From Alphaproteobacteria bacterium (GTDB taxonomy: Bacteria > Pseudomonadota > Alphaproteobacteria > SMXS01): a DNA stretch of 58,023 nucleotides. How positions within the stretch are numbered: position 1 is the stretch's first letter; every line of letters starts with the position of its first letter. This document shows, in pieces, positions 9,269 through 18,441 of this stretch. The stretch is taken from NCBI GenBank assembly GCA_016124315.1, contig WGNW01000069.1:1-58023 (forward strand). The letters run 5' to 3'. The notes beneath the pieces were generated by a model. It did no database searches, was not told the DNA's origin, and was given only the letters and a program-made list of their open reading frames with translations. Both the position numbers and the translations under genes were made by a program.

Positions 9269-11047
9269 ATGCACGCGTACCGCACGCACACCTGCAACCA
9301 ACTGCGCGAAGAGCACGTCGGACAAACGGTCCGGCTGTCAGGCTGGGTCCATCGGAAGCGCGATCACGGCAATCTGCTGTTCGTCGACCTGCGCGACCAT
9401 TACGGGCTGACCCAGTGCGTGATCGAGACGGGCGAAGCGGGATTCGAGACCGTCGACGGGCTGCGCGCCGAGAGCGTGGTCACCATTGACGGCAAGGTGG
9501 TGGCGCGCACCGGGGATACGGTCAACCCCGACCTGCCGACGGGCCATGTGGAAGTGCGCATCCAGTCGGTCACGGTGCAGTCGGCGGCGCAGGAACTGCC
9601 CATGCCGGTCTTCGGCGAGCAGGAATATCCCGAGGAAATCCGCCTGAAGCACCGCTATCTGGATCTGCGCCGCGAGCGCATGCACGCCAACATCGTGCTG
9701 CGCTCCCAGATCATCAGCAGCATCCGGCGGCGGATGATCGAGCAGGGCTTCATGGAGTTCCAGACACCGATCCTGACCGCCAGCTCGCCCGAGGGCGCGC
9801 GCGACTTCCTGGTGCCGAGCCGGCTGCATCCCGGCAAGTTCTACGCGCTGCCGCAGGCGCCGCAGCAGTTCAAGCAGCTGCTGATGGTGGCCGGCTTCGA
9901 CCGCTATTTCCAGATCGCGCCGTGCTTCCGCGACGAGGACGCGCGGGCCGACCGCTCGCCGGGCGAGTTCTACCAGCTCGACCTGGAGATGTCGTTCGTC
10001 ACCCAGGACGACGTGTTCGCCGCCATCGAGCCGGTGATGCACGGCGTGTTCGACGAGTTCTCGGACCGGACCATCACGGCGGCGCCGTTCCCGCGCATTC
10101 CCTACCGGGAAGCGATGCTGAAGTACGGCTCTGACAAGCCGGACCTGCGCAACCCGCTGGAGATTGTCGACGTCACCGAGGTGTTCCGCGGCTCCAACTT
10201 CGGCGTGTTCGCCCGCGCCGTCGAGGGCGGCTCGGTGGTCCGCGCCATCCCGGCGCCCGCCACCGGCGACCGGCCGCGCAGCTTCTTCGACAAGATGAAC
10301 GAATGGGCACGCAGCCAGGGCGCGCCGGGCATGGGCTACGTCATCCTCGCCGATGGCGGCGGGAAGGGGCCCATCGCCAACAATCTGGGCCAGGAACGCA
10401 TCGACCAGCTCAAGGCGCTCACCGGGCTGGGCGACGGCGACGGCGTGTTCTTCGCCTGCGACAAGCCCGGCAAGGCGGCCGAGCTGGCGGGTCTCGCCCG
10501 CACCCGCGTCGGCACCGACCTGGGACTGATTGAGGAAAACGCCTTCCGCTTCTGCTGGATCGTCGACTTCCCGATGTACGAATGGGACGACAAGGAGAAG
10601 AAGATCGACTTCTCCCACAACCCGTTCTCCATGCCCCAGGGCGGCCTCGAGGCTCTCGAGACGATGGAGCCGCTCGACATCCTGGGCTTCCAGTACGACA
10701 TCGTCTGCAACGGCGTCGAGTTGTCCTCGGGCGCCATTCGTAACCATCGTCCCGACATCATGATCAAGGCCTTCGAGTTGGCCGGCTACACCAGCGACGA
10801 CGTGGAAGGCCGGTTCGGCGGCATGCTCAACGCGTTCCGCTACGGCGCGCCACCCCATGGCGGCATCGCCCCCGGCATCGACCGCATCGTCATGCTGCTG
10901 GCGGACGAGCCCAACATCCGCGAGGTCATCGTCTTCCCGATGACCCAGCAGGCGGAGGACCTGATGATGGGCGCGCCGGCCCCGGCCACCAACCGGCACC
11001 TGCGTGAGCTGCACATCCGGGTCGTCGAGGAAGAAAAGAAGGGGTGA
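9269..11047 (+). CDS. aspS: Aspartyl-tRNA synthetase
   Basis: Charges tRNA-Asp; the bacterial-type enzyme can also mischarge tRNA-Asn when it is the non-discriminating form. The 592-residue protein has an N-terminal OB fold ([23 protein letters not shown]). Class II motif 1 lies around [17 protein letters not shown], motif 2 is [25 protein letters not shown], and motif 3 is [15 protein letters not shown]. The GAD insertion is present. The ATG at 9269 is where homology starts ([18 protein letters not shown]); the open frame upstream is a chance extension antisense to rnd. Confidence 0.97.
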   Translation: MHAYRTHTCNQLREEHVGQTVRLSGWVHRKRDHGNLLFVDLRDHYGLTQCVIETGEAGFETVDGLRAESVVTIDGKVVARTGDTVNPDLPTGHVEVRIQSVTVQSAAQELPMPVFGEQEYPEEIRLKHRYLDLRRERMHANIVLRSQIISSIRRRMIEQGFMEFQTPILTASSPEGARDFLVPSRLHPGKFYALPQAPQQFKQLLMVAGFDRYFQIAPCFRDEDARADRSPGEFYQLDLEMSFVTQDDVFAAIEPVMHGVFDEFSDRTITAAPFPRIPYREAMLKYGSDKPDLRNPLEIVDVTEVFRGSNFGVFARAVEGGSVVRAIPAPATGDRPRSFFDKMNEWARSQGAPGMGYVILADGGGKGPIANNLGQERIDQLKALTGLGDGDGVFFACDKPGKAAELAGLARTRVGTDLGLIEENAFRFCWIVDFPMYEWDDKEKKIDFSHNPFSMPQGGLEALETMEPLDILGFQYDIVCNGVELSSGAIRNHRPDIMIKAFELAGYTSDDVEGRFGGMLNAFRYGAPPHGGIAPGIDRIVMLLADEPNIREVIVFPMTQQAEDLMMGAPAPATNRHLRELHIRVVEEEKKG

Positions 11048-11171
11048 CGCGCCTCCCTTCCAGCGATACCCATTTTGGGTTGTGCAGCGGATAGCCCTCT
11101 GCCGTCACCCGCGGTTAAACTTTCGTCAAATGAGAGGGGGTCGCCGCGTCAACGGCTGGGCGCGTGTGGAC

Positions 11172-11621
11172 ATGATTAGGACGAACACGGTGAATTTCGG
11201 CATGGCGGGACCATTGATCGGGCGGCTTGCCCCGCGCTTCCAACGCATCGCCACGGACGCCTGGATGAGCACCGTCCCGCTGGGATGGGCGGATCGGCTG
11301 TTCTTCCTGAGCGCCGCCGGCGACCGGCACGACGCCTGGCGAACGGGCTGGGCCGACCGGTTCCTCGACGACGAGGTGCCGGAGTGGGGCGCCATCGTCA
11401 GCGCCGTCATCGAGGCCTGGCAGGTGCCGGAGATCACCCGGTTCGAAGTGGCCGCTTCCTTCTCGCTCTGCGATTATGCCGACTGGCGGCGGGCCGCGGA
11501 ATCCTGGTGCCATTCGCAAGGCGTGAGCGCCCAGTTGATGGCGTTCCAGGCCGACAGGGTCGGCTACGCCGGCCTGCTGGTCCGCCATGAACTGGAACGT
11601 CGAGAAACCGTCCTGAACTGA
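11172..11621 (+). CDS. Hypothetical protein, 149 residues
   Basis: I do not recognise this protein. It is Trp- and Arg-rich ([34 protein letters not shown]), predicted mainly helical, with no signal peptide or membrane segment. GC-rich third positions support coding. Start is uncertain: ATG 11172, GTG 11190 (AGGA 8 nt upstream) and ATG 11202 are all in frame. It ends 8 nt before the stop of the convergent hydrolase-OsmC gene. The open frame upstream to 11004 overlaps the aspS 3' end and is not used. Confidence 0.6.
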   Translation: MIRTNTVNFGMAGPLIGRLAPRFQRIATDAWMSTVPLGWADRLFFLSAAGDRHDAWRTGWADRFLDDEVPEWGAIVSAVIEAWQVPEITRFEVAASFSLCDYADWRRAAESWCHSQGVSAQLMAFQADRVGYAGLLVRHELERRETVLN

Positions 11622-11628
11622 ACCGGCG

Positions 11629-12849
11629 TCACGACCCCTCGCTCGTCTCGATCCGGATCTCGCTGCGCAGGGTGCGGTGCACCGGGCAGCGGTCGGCGAT
11701 CTCCATCAGCCGCGCGCGCTGCGCCTCGTCCAGCGGTCCTTCCATGGTGATTCGGCGGACGAAGCGGTCCACCTTGCCCTCGCGGGTCTCGCAGTCGGCG
11801 CAGTCCTCCGCATGGATCTTGTCGTGGCTGACATCCACTGAGACGTGCCGCAGCGGCCAGCCCTTCTGGTCGGCGTAGAGTCCCAGCGTCATGGACGTGC
11901 AGGCGCCCAGCGCCGCCGACAGCAGGTCGTAGGGCGCAGGACCCCGGTCGTCGCCGCCGGCATCGACGGGCTCGTCGGCGATCAGCCGGTGGCGTCCCAC
12001 CAGCACCTCCTGCTCGAACTTTCCCCGCCCGGCGCGGCTGACGCGGACGACGCCCTCCGGCGGCGGCGCAACTTCCCCGGCCGGCTCGCCAATGTAGCGG
12101 GAGACCCAGGCCGCCAGCACGTCGGCCACGTAGACGGCGTCGTCCTGGTCGGTGAGCAGGTGGTCCGCGCCGTCCAGCGACAGGAAGCTCTTGGGATGCC
12201 GGGCCGCCTCGTAGATTTCCCGCGCGTTGTCGATGCCGACGACCTGGTCGAGCGGCGCGTGGAACACCATCAGCGCGGCGCGCAGCCAGCCGATAGTGTC
12301 GCGGGGCCGGTGCCGCCGCAGGTCCTCCAGGAAGCTGGCGCCGATCGTGAAGGGCCGCCCGCCGACGCTCACCGTGGCCTTGCCGGCCCGTCTGATCTCG
12401 TCGACGCCGCCCTGGATCAGGCGCTCCACATGGGCGGGGTCGGCGGGCGCGCCGATGGTCGCCACCATGCGCGCCTCTGGCACGTCGAGGGCCGCGCGCA
12501 GCACGGCCGCACCGCCCAGGCTGTGGCCGACGAGGATCGCCGGCGCCCGGCCGGTATCGCGCAGGAACCGGGCGGCCGCCAGCAGATCCTCGATGTTGGA
12601 GGAGAAGCTGGTGTTGCCGAAGTCGCCCTCCGACGAGCCGAGGCCGGTGAAGTCGAAGCGCAGGACGCCGACGCCCCGTTCGGCGAGCGCCCGGGCAATC
12701 CGGCCGGCGGCCAGCACGTTCTTGCCGCAGGTGAAGCAGTGGGCGAACAGCGCATAGGCGCGCACCGGACCCGCCGGCAGGTCGAGCCGCGCATCGAGCG
12801 CCTGTCCCTGGGCTCCTTCGAAGGTGATCTTCCCGGCATCCTGCGGCAT
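11629..12849 (-). CDS. Fused alpha/beta hydrolase - OsmC-family peroxiredoxin
   Basis: A two-domain protein of 406 residues. The N-terminal ~255 residues form an alpha/beta hydrolase with nucleophile elbow VGHSLGG, acid candidate in [10 protein letters not shown] and His in LDGADHLL. The C-terminal ~130 residues form an OsmC domain with the two redox cysteines Cys317 (LGACTSMTL) and Cys388 ([10 protein letters not shown]). OsmC proteins reduce organic hydroperoxides; the hydrolase may release or process the peroxide-bearing ester, which is an inference. This fusion is known in databases. The gene is divergent from the CaiB/BaiF gene. Confidence 0.88.
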   Translation of the reverse strand: MPQDAGKITFEGAQGQALDARLDLPAGPVRAYALFAHCFTCGKNVLAAGRIARALAERGVGVLRFDFTGLGSSEGDFGNTSFSSNIEDLLAAARFLRDTGRAPAILVGHSLGGAAVLRAALDVPEARMVATIGAPADPAHVERLIQGGVDEIRRAGKATVSVGGRPFTIGASFLEDLRRHRPRDTIGWLRAALMVFHAPLDQVVGIDNAREIYEAARHPKSFLSLDGADHLLTDQDDAVYVADVLAAWVSRYIGEPAGEVAPPPEGVVRVSRAGRGKFEQEVLVGRHRLIADEPVDAGGDDRGPAPYDLLSAALGACTSMTLGLYADQKGWPLRHVSVDVSHDKIHAEDCADCETREGKVDRFVRRITMEGPLDEAQRARLMEIADRCPVHRTLRSEIRIETSEGS

Positions 12850-12860
12850 GGCGATTCCTG

Positions 12861-12889
12861 TTGGTTTCGGCGGAAGCGCTTTCTATGGT
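12861..12889 (+). promoter_or_regulatory. Candidate sigma-70-type promoter of the CaiB/BaiF gene
   Basis: TTGGTT (12861-12866), a 17-nt spacer, then TATGGT (12884-12889), 43 nt upstream of the ATG at 12932. It lies in the gap between two divergent genes. Confidence 0.5.
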
Positions 12890-12931
12890 AGCGCCAAACA
12901 ACGGGAACTTCAGGGGAAAGGGAGACAGGGG

Positions 12932-14083
12932 ATGGGTCCGCTTCAGGGGATCAAGGTCATCGAAATCGCCGGCATCGGACCGGGCCCGTTCTGCGCCATG
13001 ATGCTGGCCGACATGGGCGCCGACGTCGTCCGCATCGACCGCAAGAGCCAGGAGGGACGGCCGGGCACCACCGCCGGCGGCAACGCCCGCTACGACGTGC
13101 TCAACCGCGGCCGCCGGTCGCTCGCGCTCGACCTCAAGAAGCCCGAGGCGATCGAGACCGTGCTCAAGCTCTGCGAAGGCGCCGACGTCATCACCGAGGG
13201 CTTCCGCCCCGGCGTGATGGAGCGCCTCGGACTCGGCCCGGACGAGGTGTTCAAGCGCAACCCGAAAATGGTCTACGGCCGGATGACCGGCTGGGGCCAG
13301 GACGGGCCCTACGCCTCCGTGGCGGGCCACGACATCAACTACATCGCCCTGTCCGGCGTGCTCCACTGCATCGGCCGGGAAGGGGACAAGCCCGTGCCGC
13401 CCATGAACCTGGTCGGCGACTTCGGCGGCGGCGGCATGATGCTGGCCTACGGCATCGTCTGCGCCCTGATCGAGGCGCATAAGTCGGGCAAGGGACAGGT
13501 CATCGACAGCGCCATGGTCGACGGCGCGGCGCTGCTGATGGCGCCGATGTACGGGCTGCAGCAGATGGGCCGCTGGGACGGCGACCGGCGCGGCGTCAAC
13601 CTGCTCGACACCGGCGCGCATTTCTACGAGGTCTACGAGACCTCCGACGGCAAGTACATCTCCATCGGCTCGATCGAACCGCAGTTCTACAAGCTGCTGC
13701 TGGAGAAGTCCGGCGTCGACCCTGACGAGTTCAAGGACCAGATGAACCGCGACAAATGGCGGGGTTACAAGGAAGTCCTGACAAAGGTGTTCAAGACCAA
13801 GACCCGCGACGAATGGTGCGCGATCATGGAATACACCGACGTGTGCTTCGCCCCGGTGCTGTCCATGAACGAGGCCCACGCCCATCCGCACAACGCCGAG
13901 CGGGGCACCTTCGTCGAGGTGGGGGGCTTCCGCCAGCCGGGCCCGGCGCCGCGATTCTCGCGGACCAGGCCGGAGGTGCGACGGCCGTCGCCACAGCCGG
14001 GCGAGCACAACGACGAGGTACTCTCCGACTTCGGCCTCAGCGAGAGCGACATCGCCGCCTTGAAGCAGGCCGGCGCCGTCTGA
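12932..14083 (+). CDS. Alpha-methylacyl-CoA racemase (CaiB/BaiF CoA-transferase superfamily)
   Basis: Likely epimerises 2-methylacyl-CoA thioesters in branched-chain fatty acid or sterol side-chain breakdown. The 383 residues start MGPLQGIKVIEIAGIGPGPFCAMMLADMGADVVRIDR. Catalytic residues known from the mycobacterial racemase have counterparts: His133 (AGHDINY), Asp163 (LVGDFGGGG) and Glu249 (GSIEPQFY), with His-Asp spacing of 30 as in the model. That favours racemase over a CoA transferase, which uses a catalytic Asp at another site. The ATG at 12932 is preceded by GGAGACAGGGG. Confidence 0.88.
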   Translation: MGPLQGIKVIEIAGIGPGPFCAMMLADMGADVVRIDRKSQEGRPGTTAGGNARYDVLNRGRRSLALDLKKPEAIETVLKLCEGADVITEGFRPGVMERLGLGPDEVFKRNPKMVYGRMTGWGQDGPYASVAGHDINYIALSGVLHCIGREGDKPVPPMNLVGDFGGGGMMLAYGIVCALIEAHKSGKGQVIDSAMVDGAALLMAPMYGLQQMGRWDGDRRGVNLLDTGAHFYEVYETSDGKYISIGSIEPQFYKLLLEKSGVDPDEFKDQMNRDKWRGYKEVLTKVFKTKTRDEWCAIMEYTDVCFAPVLSMNEAHAHPHNAERGTFVEVGGFRQPGPAPRFSRTRPEVRRPSPQPGEHNDEVLSDFGLSESDIAALKQAGAV

Positions 14084-14087
14084 GGCC

Positions 14088-14702
14088 TCAGCGGCGGTCC
14101 CGGTCGACCGTGGTTTCCACCGTGACGGTGCGGCCGCTCTCGCCCGGGAAACCGTCGAACAGCGCGTCGATCATGGAGGGCAGGACGTCGCCGAAGTGCT
14201 CGGCGGGCCCGGTGCTCCGCGCCCGGCCCTCGAAGATGCGTTCGCCGCTGTCGCGCCGTTCGATGACCAGCGTCACCGTGCGCAGGGCATTGCCGCCATG
14301 GTCACCGCCGCCAAGGTCGAAGCTGGTGCCAACGCCCACGCCGAACGACGAGCCCCGGCCGCCGGTCCCGCCGCCGACGCCGATGCTCATGCGGGGACCG
14401 TCGTCCCGGTCGGAATCGCCCAATACCGGCTGCATGAAATAGTCCAGTTCCGCGACGTACTCCGGCGGCGCTCCCGAGGCGGGCGGGAACCCGGCGGCGG
14501 TCAGGTGTGTGGCGACCTCGCCCGCCAGACGCCGGAACTCCGGCGTTCCCGACCGCCGCGCATCGGCGGCGACGACGGCGACCGCGCCGCCCTGGGTCGG
14601 CATGTGGTGAAAGCGCGTCACCTCCGAGGTCACGCTGGGCTGGGAGGCGCAGCCGCCGAGCAGGCCGCCCGCCAGCAGGATCAGGATGCCAAGTCGTTTC
14701 AT
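14088..14702 (-). CDS. DUF4136-like lipoprotein
   Basis: The 204-residue protein has a lipoprotein signal: MKRLGILILLAGG followed by the lipobox LLGGC, so it is probably lipidated at Cys and anchored to a membrane. A Gly-rich stretch lies near the middle (IGVGGGTGGRGSSFGVGVGTS). C-terminal strands resemble DUF4136 proteins (TVTLVIERRDSGERIFEGRARS). An in-frame ATG 24 nt upstream exists, but MKRL at 14702 gives the proper signal sequence. Function is unknown. It follows the substrate-binding protein gene on the same strand after 43 nt. Confidence 0.72.
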   Translation of the reverse strand: MKRLGILILLAGGLLGGCASQPSVTSEVTRFHHMPTQGGAVAVVAADARRSGTPEFRRLAGEVATHLTAAGFPPASGAPPEYVAELDYFMQPVLGDSDRDDGPRMSIGVGGGTGGRGSSFGVGVGTSFDLGGGDHGGNALRTVTLVIERRDSGERIFEGRARSTGPAEHFGDVLPSMIDALFDGFPGESGRTVTVETTVDRDRR

Positions 14703-14745
14703 GGTCGGGCACTCCGGGTGGACCATAGATGTATCGCCGCGCCAT

Positions 14746-16521
14746 TCACTTGCCAGTCGCCCACCAGGTGTCGGGATCGTAGCCCATGAGCGGCGTCACG
14801 GCGGGCATGGCGATCCTGTCCCAATAGGCGACCCGGTCGCCCACGAGATGGTAGAGCGGCAGCACGTAGACGCCGGCACGCAGCACCCGGTCGAGCAGCC
14901 GCGTCGCCGTCACCAGCCCCGCCCGTGTGTGCGCCGCGGTGATCCGGTCGACCAGCCTGTCGATCAGCGGATCGCGCACCCCCATGTAGTTGCGCGTTCC
15001 CGGCCGGTCCGCGGCGGCCGATCCCCAGTAGAAGGCCTGCTCGTTGCCCGGCGACAGGGATTCGCCCCAGAAGTAGACGGTCATGTCGAAATCGTAGGTG
15101 GTGAGCCGCTCCTGGAACTGGGCTTCATCCACCAGCCGCGGCCGCGCGTCGATGCCGAGTCGCGAGAGGTCCCGGGCATATTGCTGGGCAACCCGCAGGT
15201 CGGCCGGGTCGTCGAGCAGGATCTCGAAGCTCACGGGCTTGCCCTTGGGATCGACCAGCCGGCCGTCGCGGGTGCGGAATCCGAGGCCGTCGAATATGCG
15301 CTTGGCCTTCCTGAGGTTCTTCCTGCCGTTGCCATCCGGATCGGAGACCGGCATGGGCCGCAGCGGATGGCCAAGCGCAGGGTGGTCCGACGCGCCCAGT
15401 TCGGCGGCCAGCGCCTTCTCGTCGTCGCCCGGCGCCAGCGGCGCCGCCAGTTCCGAGTTGTCGAAATAGCCCTGGGTACGTTCGTAGGCACCGTAGAACA
15501 GCTTGGCGTTCATCCACTCGAAGTCGAACGCGTCGACCAGGGCCTGGCGCACCCTGATATCGGCGAACAGCGGCCGCCGGGTGTTGAAGACGAAGGCCTT
15601 CATGCCCGCCGGCCGGGCGTTCGGCAGCACGCGCCTGACGATCCTGCCGTCGCGCAGCGCCTGGCCGTCATAGGCGACGGCCCATTTGCGCGGACTGGGC
15701 TCCTCGCGGAAGTCGATGCTGCCTGCCTTGAAGGCCTCGAGCGCCAGATCATCGTCACGGAAATACTCGTAGCGCACCTCGTCGAAATTGTAGCGGCCCC
15801 GGTTGACCGGCAGGTCGCGGCCCCAATAGTCGGGGTCCCGGCGGTAGACGATGCTGCGGCCGGGCTCGACCTTCGCCACCCGGTAGGGCCCCGACCCGGG
15901 GATCGGCTCCAGGCTGACCCGGTCGAATTTCCGGTGCTTGAACCAGTGCTTCGGCAGCACCGGCATCAGTCCCAGGATCAGCGGCAGTTCCCGGTCGGCG
16001 CCGGCGCCGAACGAGAACTTGACGCCCCGCTCGCCGACCCGCTGGATGCCCGTCACCTGGGAATAATAGGCGTGGTGGTTGGGCCGGCCGTGGTCGCGCA
16101 AGGTCTTCAGGGTGAAGATCACGTCGTCCACGGTCACCGGCGTGCCGTCCTGGAAGCGCGCCCTGGGGTCGAGTCGGAAGATCACCCACGACCGGTCGTC
16201 CGGCACCTCCACCGACTCGGCAAGCAGGCCGTACAGGGTGAACGGCTCGTCCAGGCTGCGGGCCATCAGGCTCTCGAACACGAGGGAGCGCCCGTCGGCC
16301 GGGTTGCCGCGCAGGATGAACGGGTTGAGGCTGTCGAACGTGCCGGTCCGCGACAGCACCAGCCGACCGCGCTTGGGAGCATCCGGATTGGCGTAGGCGA
16401 AGTGCCGGAAATCGGGACCATATTTGGGCGTCCCGTGCATCGCGATGGCGTGGCTGGGGGCGGCCGCGAGCGCCGGCGCCGGCATGAGGAGAAGGAGGAG
16501 GGCGAACAGACGCAGCGCCAT
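14746..16521 (-). CDS. Extracellular solute-binding protein family 5 (YejA-like)
   Basis: Periplasmic oligopeptide-binding component of an ABC importer. The 591 residues begin with a clear signal peptide (MALRLFALLLLLMPAPALAA). The mature part HAIAMHGTPKYGPDFRHFAYANPDAPKRGRL is typical of the YejA/microcin C-type binding proteins, as are GLLAESVEVPDDRSWVIFRLDPRARFQDGTP and FVFNTRRPLFADIRVRQAL. An in-frame ATG 60 nt upstream is possible but would precede the signal peptide. No permease or ATPase genes accompany it here, so it must work with subunits encoded elsewhere. Confidence 0.9.
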   Translation of the reverse strand: MALRLFALLLLLMPAPALAAAPSHAIAMHGTPKYGPDFRHFAYANPDAPKRGRLVLSRTGTFDSLNPFILRGNPADGRSLVFESLMARSLDEPFTLYGLLAESVEVPDDRSWVIFRLDPRARFQDGTPVTVDDVIFTLKTLRDHGRPNHHAYYSQVTGIQRVGERGVKFSFGAGADRELPLILGLMPVLPKHWFKHRKFDRVSLEPIPGSGPYRVAKVEPGRSIVYRRDPDYWGRDLPVNRGRYNFDEVRYEYFRDDDLALEAFKAGSIDFREEPSPRKWAVAYDGQALRDGRIVRRVLPNARPAGMKAFVFNTRRPLFADIRVRQALVDAFDFEWMNAKLFYGAYERTQGYFDNSELAAPLAPGDDEKALAAELGASDHPALGHPLRPMPVSDPDGNGRKNLRKAKRIFDGLGFRTRDGRLVDPKGKPVSFEILLDDPADLRVAQQYARDLSRLGIDARPRLVDEAQFQERLTTYDFDMTVYFWGESLSPGNEQAFYWGSAAADRPGTRNYMGVRDPLIDRLVDRITAAHTRAGLVTATRLLDRVLRAGVYVLPLYHLVGDRVAYWDRIAMPAVTPLMGYDPDTWWATGK

Positions 16522-16764
16522 GGGCCGACTATGGGCGGTGGCCGGCGGTCCGTAAAGGCCGCAAAAAAAGAAGGGCGCCACAACGGACGCCCAAGTCTGG
16601 AGGAATTAAGATGAATTCCGGCGTGCCGGAACATGACCATAAACAAACCGAACTCGTTGCCGTTGGCAGGGCGGCAACCGCCGAAATCGATGGTTGCATC
16701 CTGGCCGAGGACTTGGGCAGGATTTGGGCGAAATCGGGACAGATGAGAGAGAAAAGGAAGAGCC

Positions 16765-17037
16765 ATGGTCGAGATGCCGGACACGGTGCGCGCCTACCAG
16801 AAGACGCAGATCTTCACCGACAGGACGACGCCCGGCATGATGAAGAACGATCACCGGGTGCGGTCCGGCGTCTGGGCGAAGATCGTGGTCCAGAAAGGCG
16901 AGGTCGTTTACGAGATCCCGGAGCGGGACGAAACGGCGACTCTCACCCCGGACGCCCCTGGCGTCATCGAACCGCTGGTGACCCACCGGATCCTGCCGAA
17001 GCCCGGCTCCAAGTTCTATCTCGAATACTACCGCTGA
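16765..17037 (+). CDS. DUF1971 cupin-like protein
   Basis: A 90-residue protein matching the small cupin-like domain that is also found fused to or near tellurite-resistance TehB proteins. Key segments are YQKTQIFTDRTTP near the N terminus, VWAKIVVQKGEVVYEIPE in the middle, and PGVIEPLVTHRILPKPGSKFYLEYYR at the end. The conserved His in THRI is kept. GGAAGAGCC precedes the ATG. A role in tellurite or metal handling is only suggested by family name; no tehB is nearby. Confidence 0.8.
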   Translation: MVEMPDTVRAYQKTQIFTDRTTPGMMKNDHRVRSGVWAKIVVQKGEVVYEIPERDETATLTPDAPGVIEPLVTHRILPKPGSKFYLEYYR

Positions 17038-17175
17038 ACGGCATCCGCCGGCCGCCGATAACGCAAAAGTGGCAGGCCAGACAGGCCTGAACACTTGCGC
17101 CGCCCACCTAACAGGTGCCTCCTAGGCGAAAGACGCGGCCGGACAGCGGCCGCATCGGTGGCGGGAAGGAAACCA

Positions 17176-18402
17176 ATGGAGGAGCATCACGGTCGCGGCG
17201 AGTATGCCGTCGTCAACGAGATTTCGACGCGCATCCTCACCTTCAGATATGTGATCGCCCTGACGATCATGGCGATCCTGGCGCTCACCTCGCATGTCTC
17301 GTTCAACAGGGTGCTGGAGGAGCATGCCGGTTCCGCCTACCTCAATCGCATGAGCAGCCAGCAGCAGGCGCTGGCGCAGCGGATCGCGTGGCATGCATCG
17401 CAGTACGCCGGCGGCGTCCCCGGGGCCCGCGACAGCCTGACCCGCACCATCGAGAGGTTCGAGCAGACGCATCGCCAACTGGTGCGCGAGATCAACAGCG
17501 GAGAACTGCCCCAGGACGCGGTGCTGGCGATACGATCGGTCTATGAAGGGCCGGAAGACCTGAACGCGCGGGTCGCGGAGTACATCCGAGTCGCCCGCGG
17601 CGTGGCGGCGTCGGAGCCCGGCGCGCCCGGCTTCGCCGACGCCGTGCAGACCCTGCAGCAGGATGCCGAAGGCACGCTTAACGCCGGCCTGGAACATCTG
17701 GTCGAGGTCTACGACCGGGCCAGCACCATCGAGCTGCAGCGGCTCCACCGCATGCAGAAGTCGCTGATCATCCTGGTGTTCCTCACGCTTGCCCTGGAGG
17801 CGGCGATCATCTTTCAGCCCATGGTGCGGCGTATCGTCGCGTACACGGCCGAGCTGCTGCACCTGGCGACCACCGATTCCCTGACCGGACTGCTGAACAG
17901 GCGGACCTTCATGGAGCGCGGCTTCGCCCAGGTCCGCGATGCCCGCCGGCAGGGGCGCACCAGCTCCCTCCTGGTGATCGACGCCGACGGCTTCAAGCGG
18001 ATCAACGACACCTTCGGCCACGCCGCCGGCGACCAGGTCCTCAAGAGCATGGCTGGGGCGCTGGGGCGCCGGGTCCGGAAGTCGGACATCCTGGGCCGCG
18101 TCGGCGGCGAGGAATTCGCCCTCGTGCTGCCGGACCTGCGGATCGACGCCGCCCGGCAGATGGCGGAAAGGCTGCGGGCGGAGGTGGAATCGCTGCGGGT
18201 CGAGAGCGAGATGGGTATGGTGACGATCACCATCAGCATCGGCATCTCCATCATCCGCTTCGACGAGGACGATCTGCACCCCGCGCTGGCCCGCGCCGAC
18301 AAGGCGCTCTACGCCGCCAAGGCGGCCGGGCGGAACCGGGTCGAGGTGACGGATGCGTTTCCCGCGCCGGCATCCGTCGGCTCCGAGCCGGCGCCGGCGT
18401 AG
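17176..18402 (+). CDS. Membrane-bound diguanylate cyclase
   Basis: Makes cyclic di-GMP from GTP. The 408-residue protein has one membrane segment near residues 23-41 and a second near 196-213. A ~150-residue periplasmic helical sensor lies between them, similar to PilJ-type/nitrate-sensing four-helix bundles. The C-terminal GGDEF domain carries the active-site motif GGEEF at 310-314 and a product-inhibition I-site R301-x2-D304 five residues upstream, so it should be catalytically active and feedback-regulated. GGAAGGA lies 6-7 nt before the ATG. It is convergent with the downstream esterase gene. Confidence 0.93.
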   Translation: MEEHHGRGEYAVVNEISTRILTFRYVIALTIMAILALTSHVSFNRVLEEHAGSAYLNRMSSQQQALAQRIAWHASQYAGGVPGARDSLTRTIERFEQTHRQLVREINSGELPQDAVLAIRSVYEGPEDLNARVAEYIRVARGVAASEPGAPGFADAVQTLQQDAEGTLNAGLEHLVEVYDRASTIELQRLHRMQKSLIILVFLTLALEAAIIFQPMVRRIVAYTAELLHLATTDSLTGLLNRRTFMERGFAQVRDARRQGRTSSLLVIDADGFKRINDTFGHAAGDQVLKSMAGALGRRVRKSDILGRVGGEEFALVLPDLRIDAARQMAERLRAEVESLRVESEMGMVTITISIGISIIRFDEDDLHPALARADKALYAAKAAGRNRVEVTDAFPAPASVGSEPAPA

Positions 18403-18441
18403 AACTGGCCGCGTCGGCCTCGGCGCGGCAGGCCGGCGCCT

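Noticed and set aside
18403..18441. GC-rich inverted repeat between convergent genes as a terminator
   Set aside because: The stem is only about 6 bp with a long loop and there is no T run on either strand.
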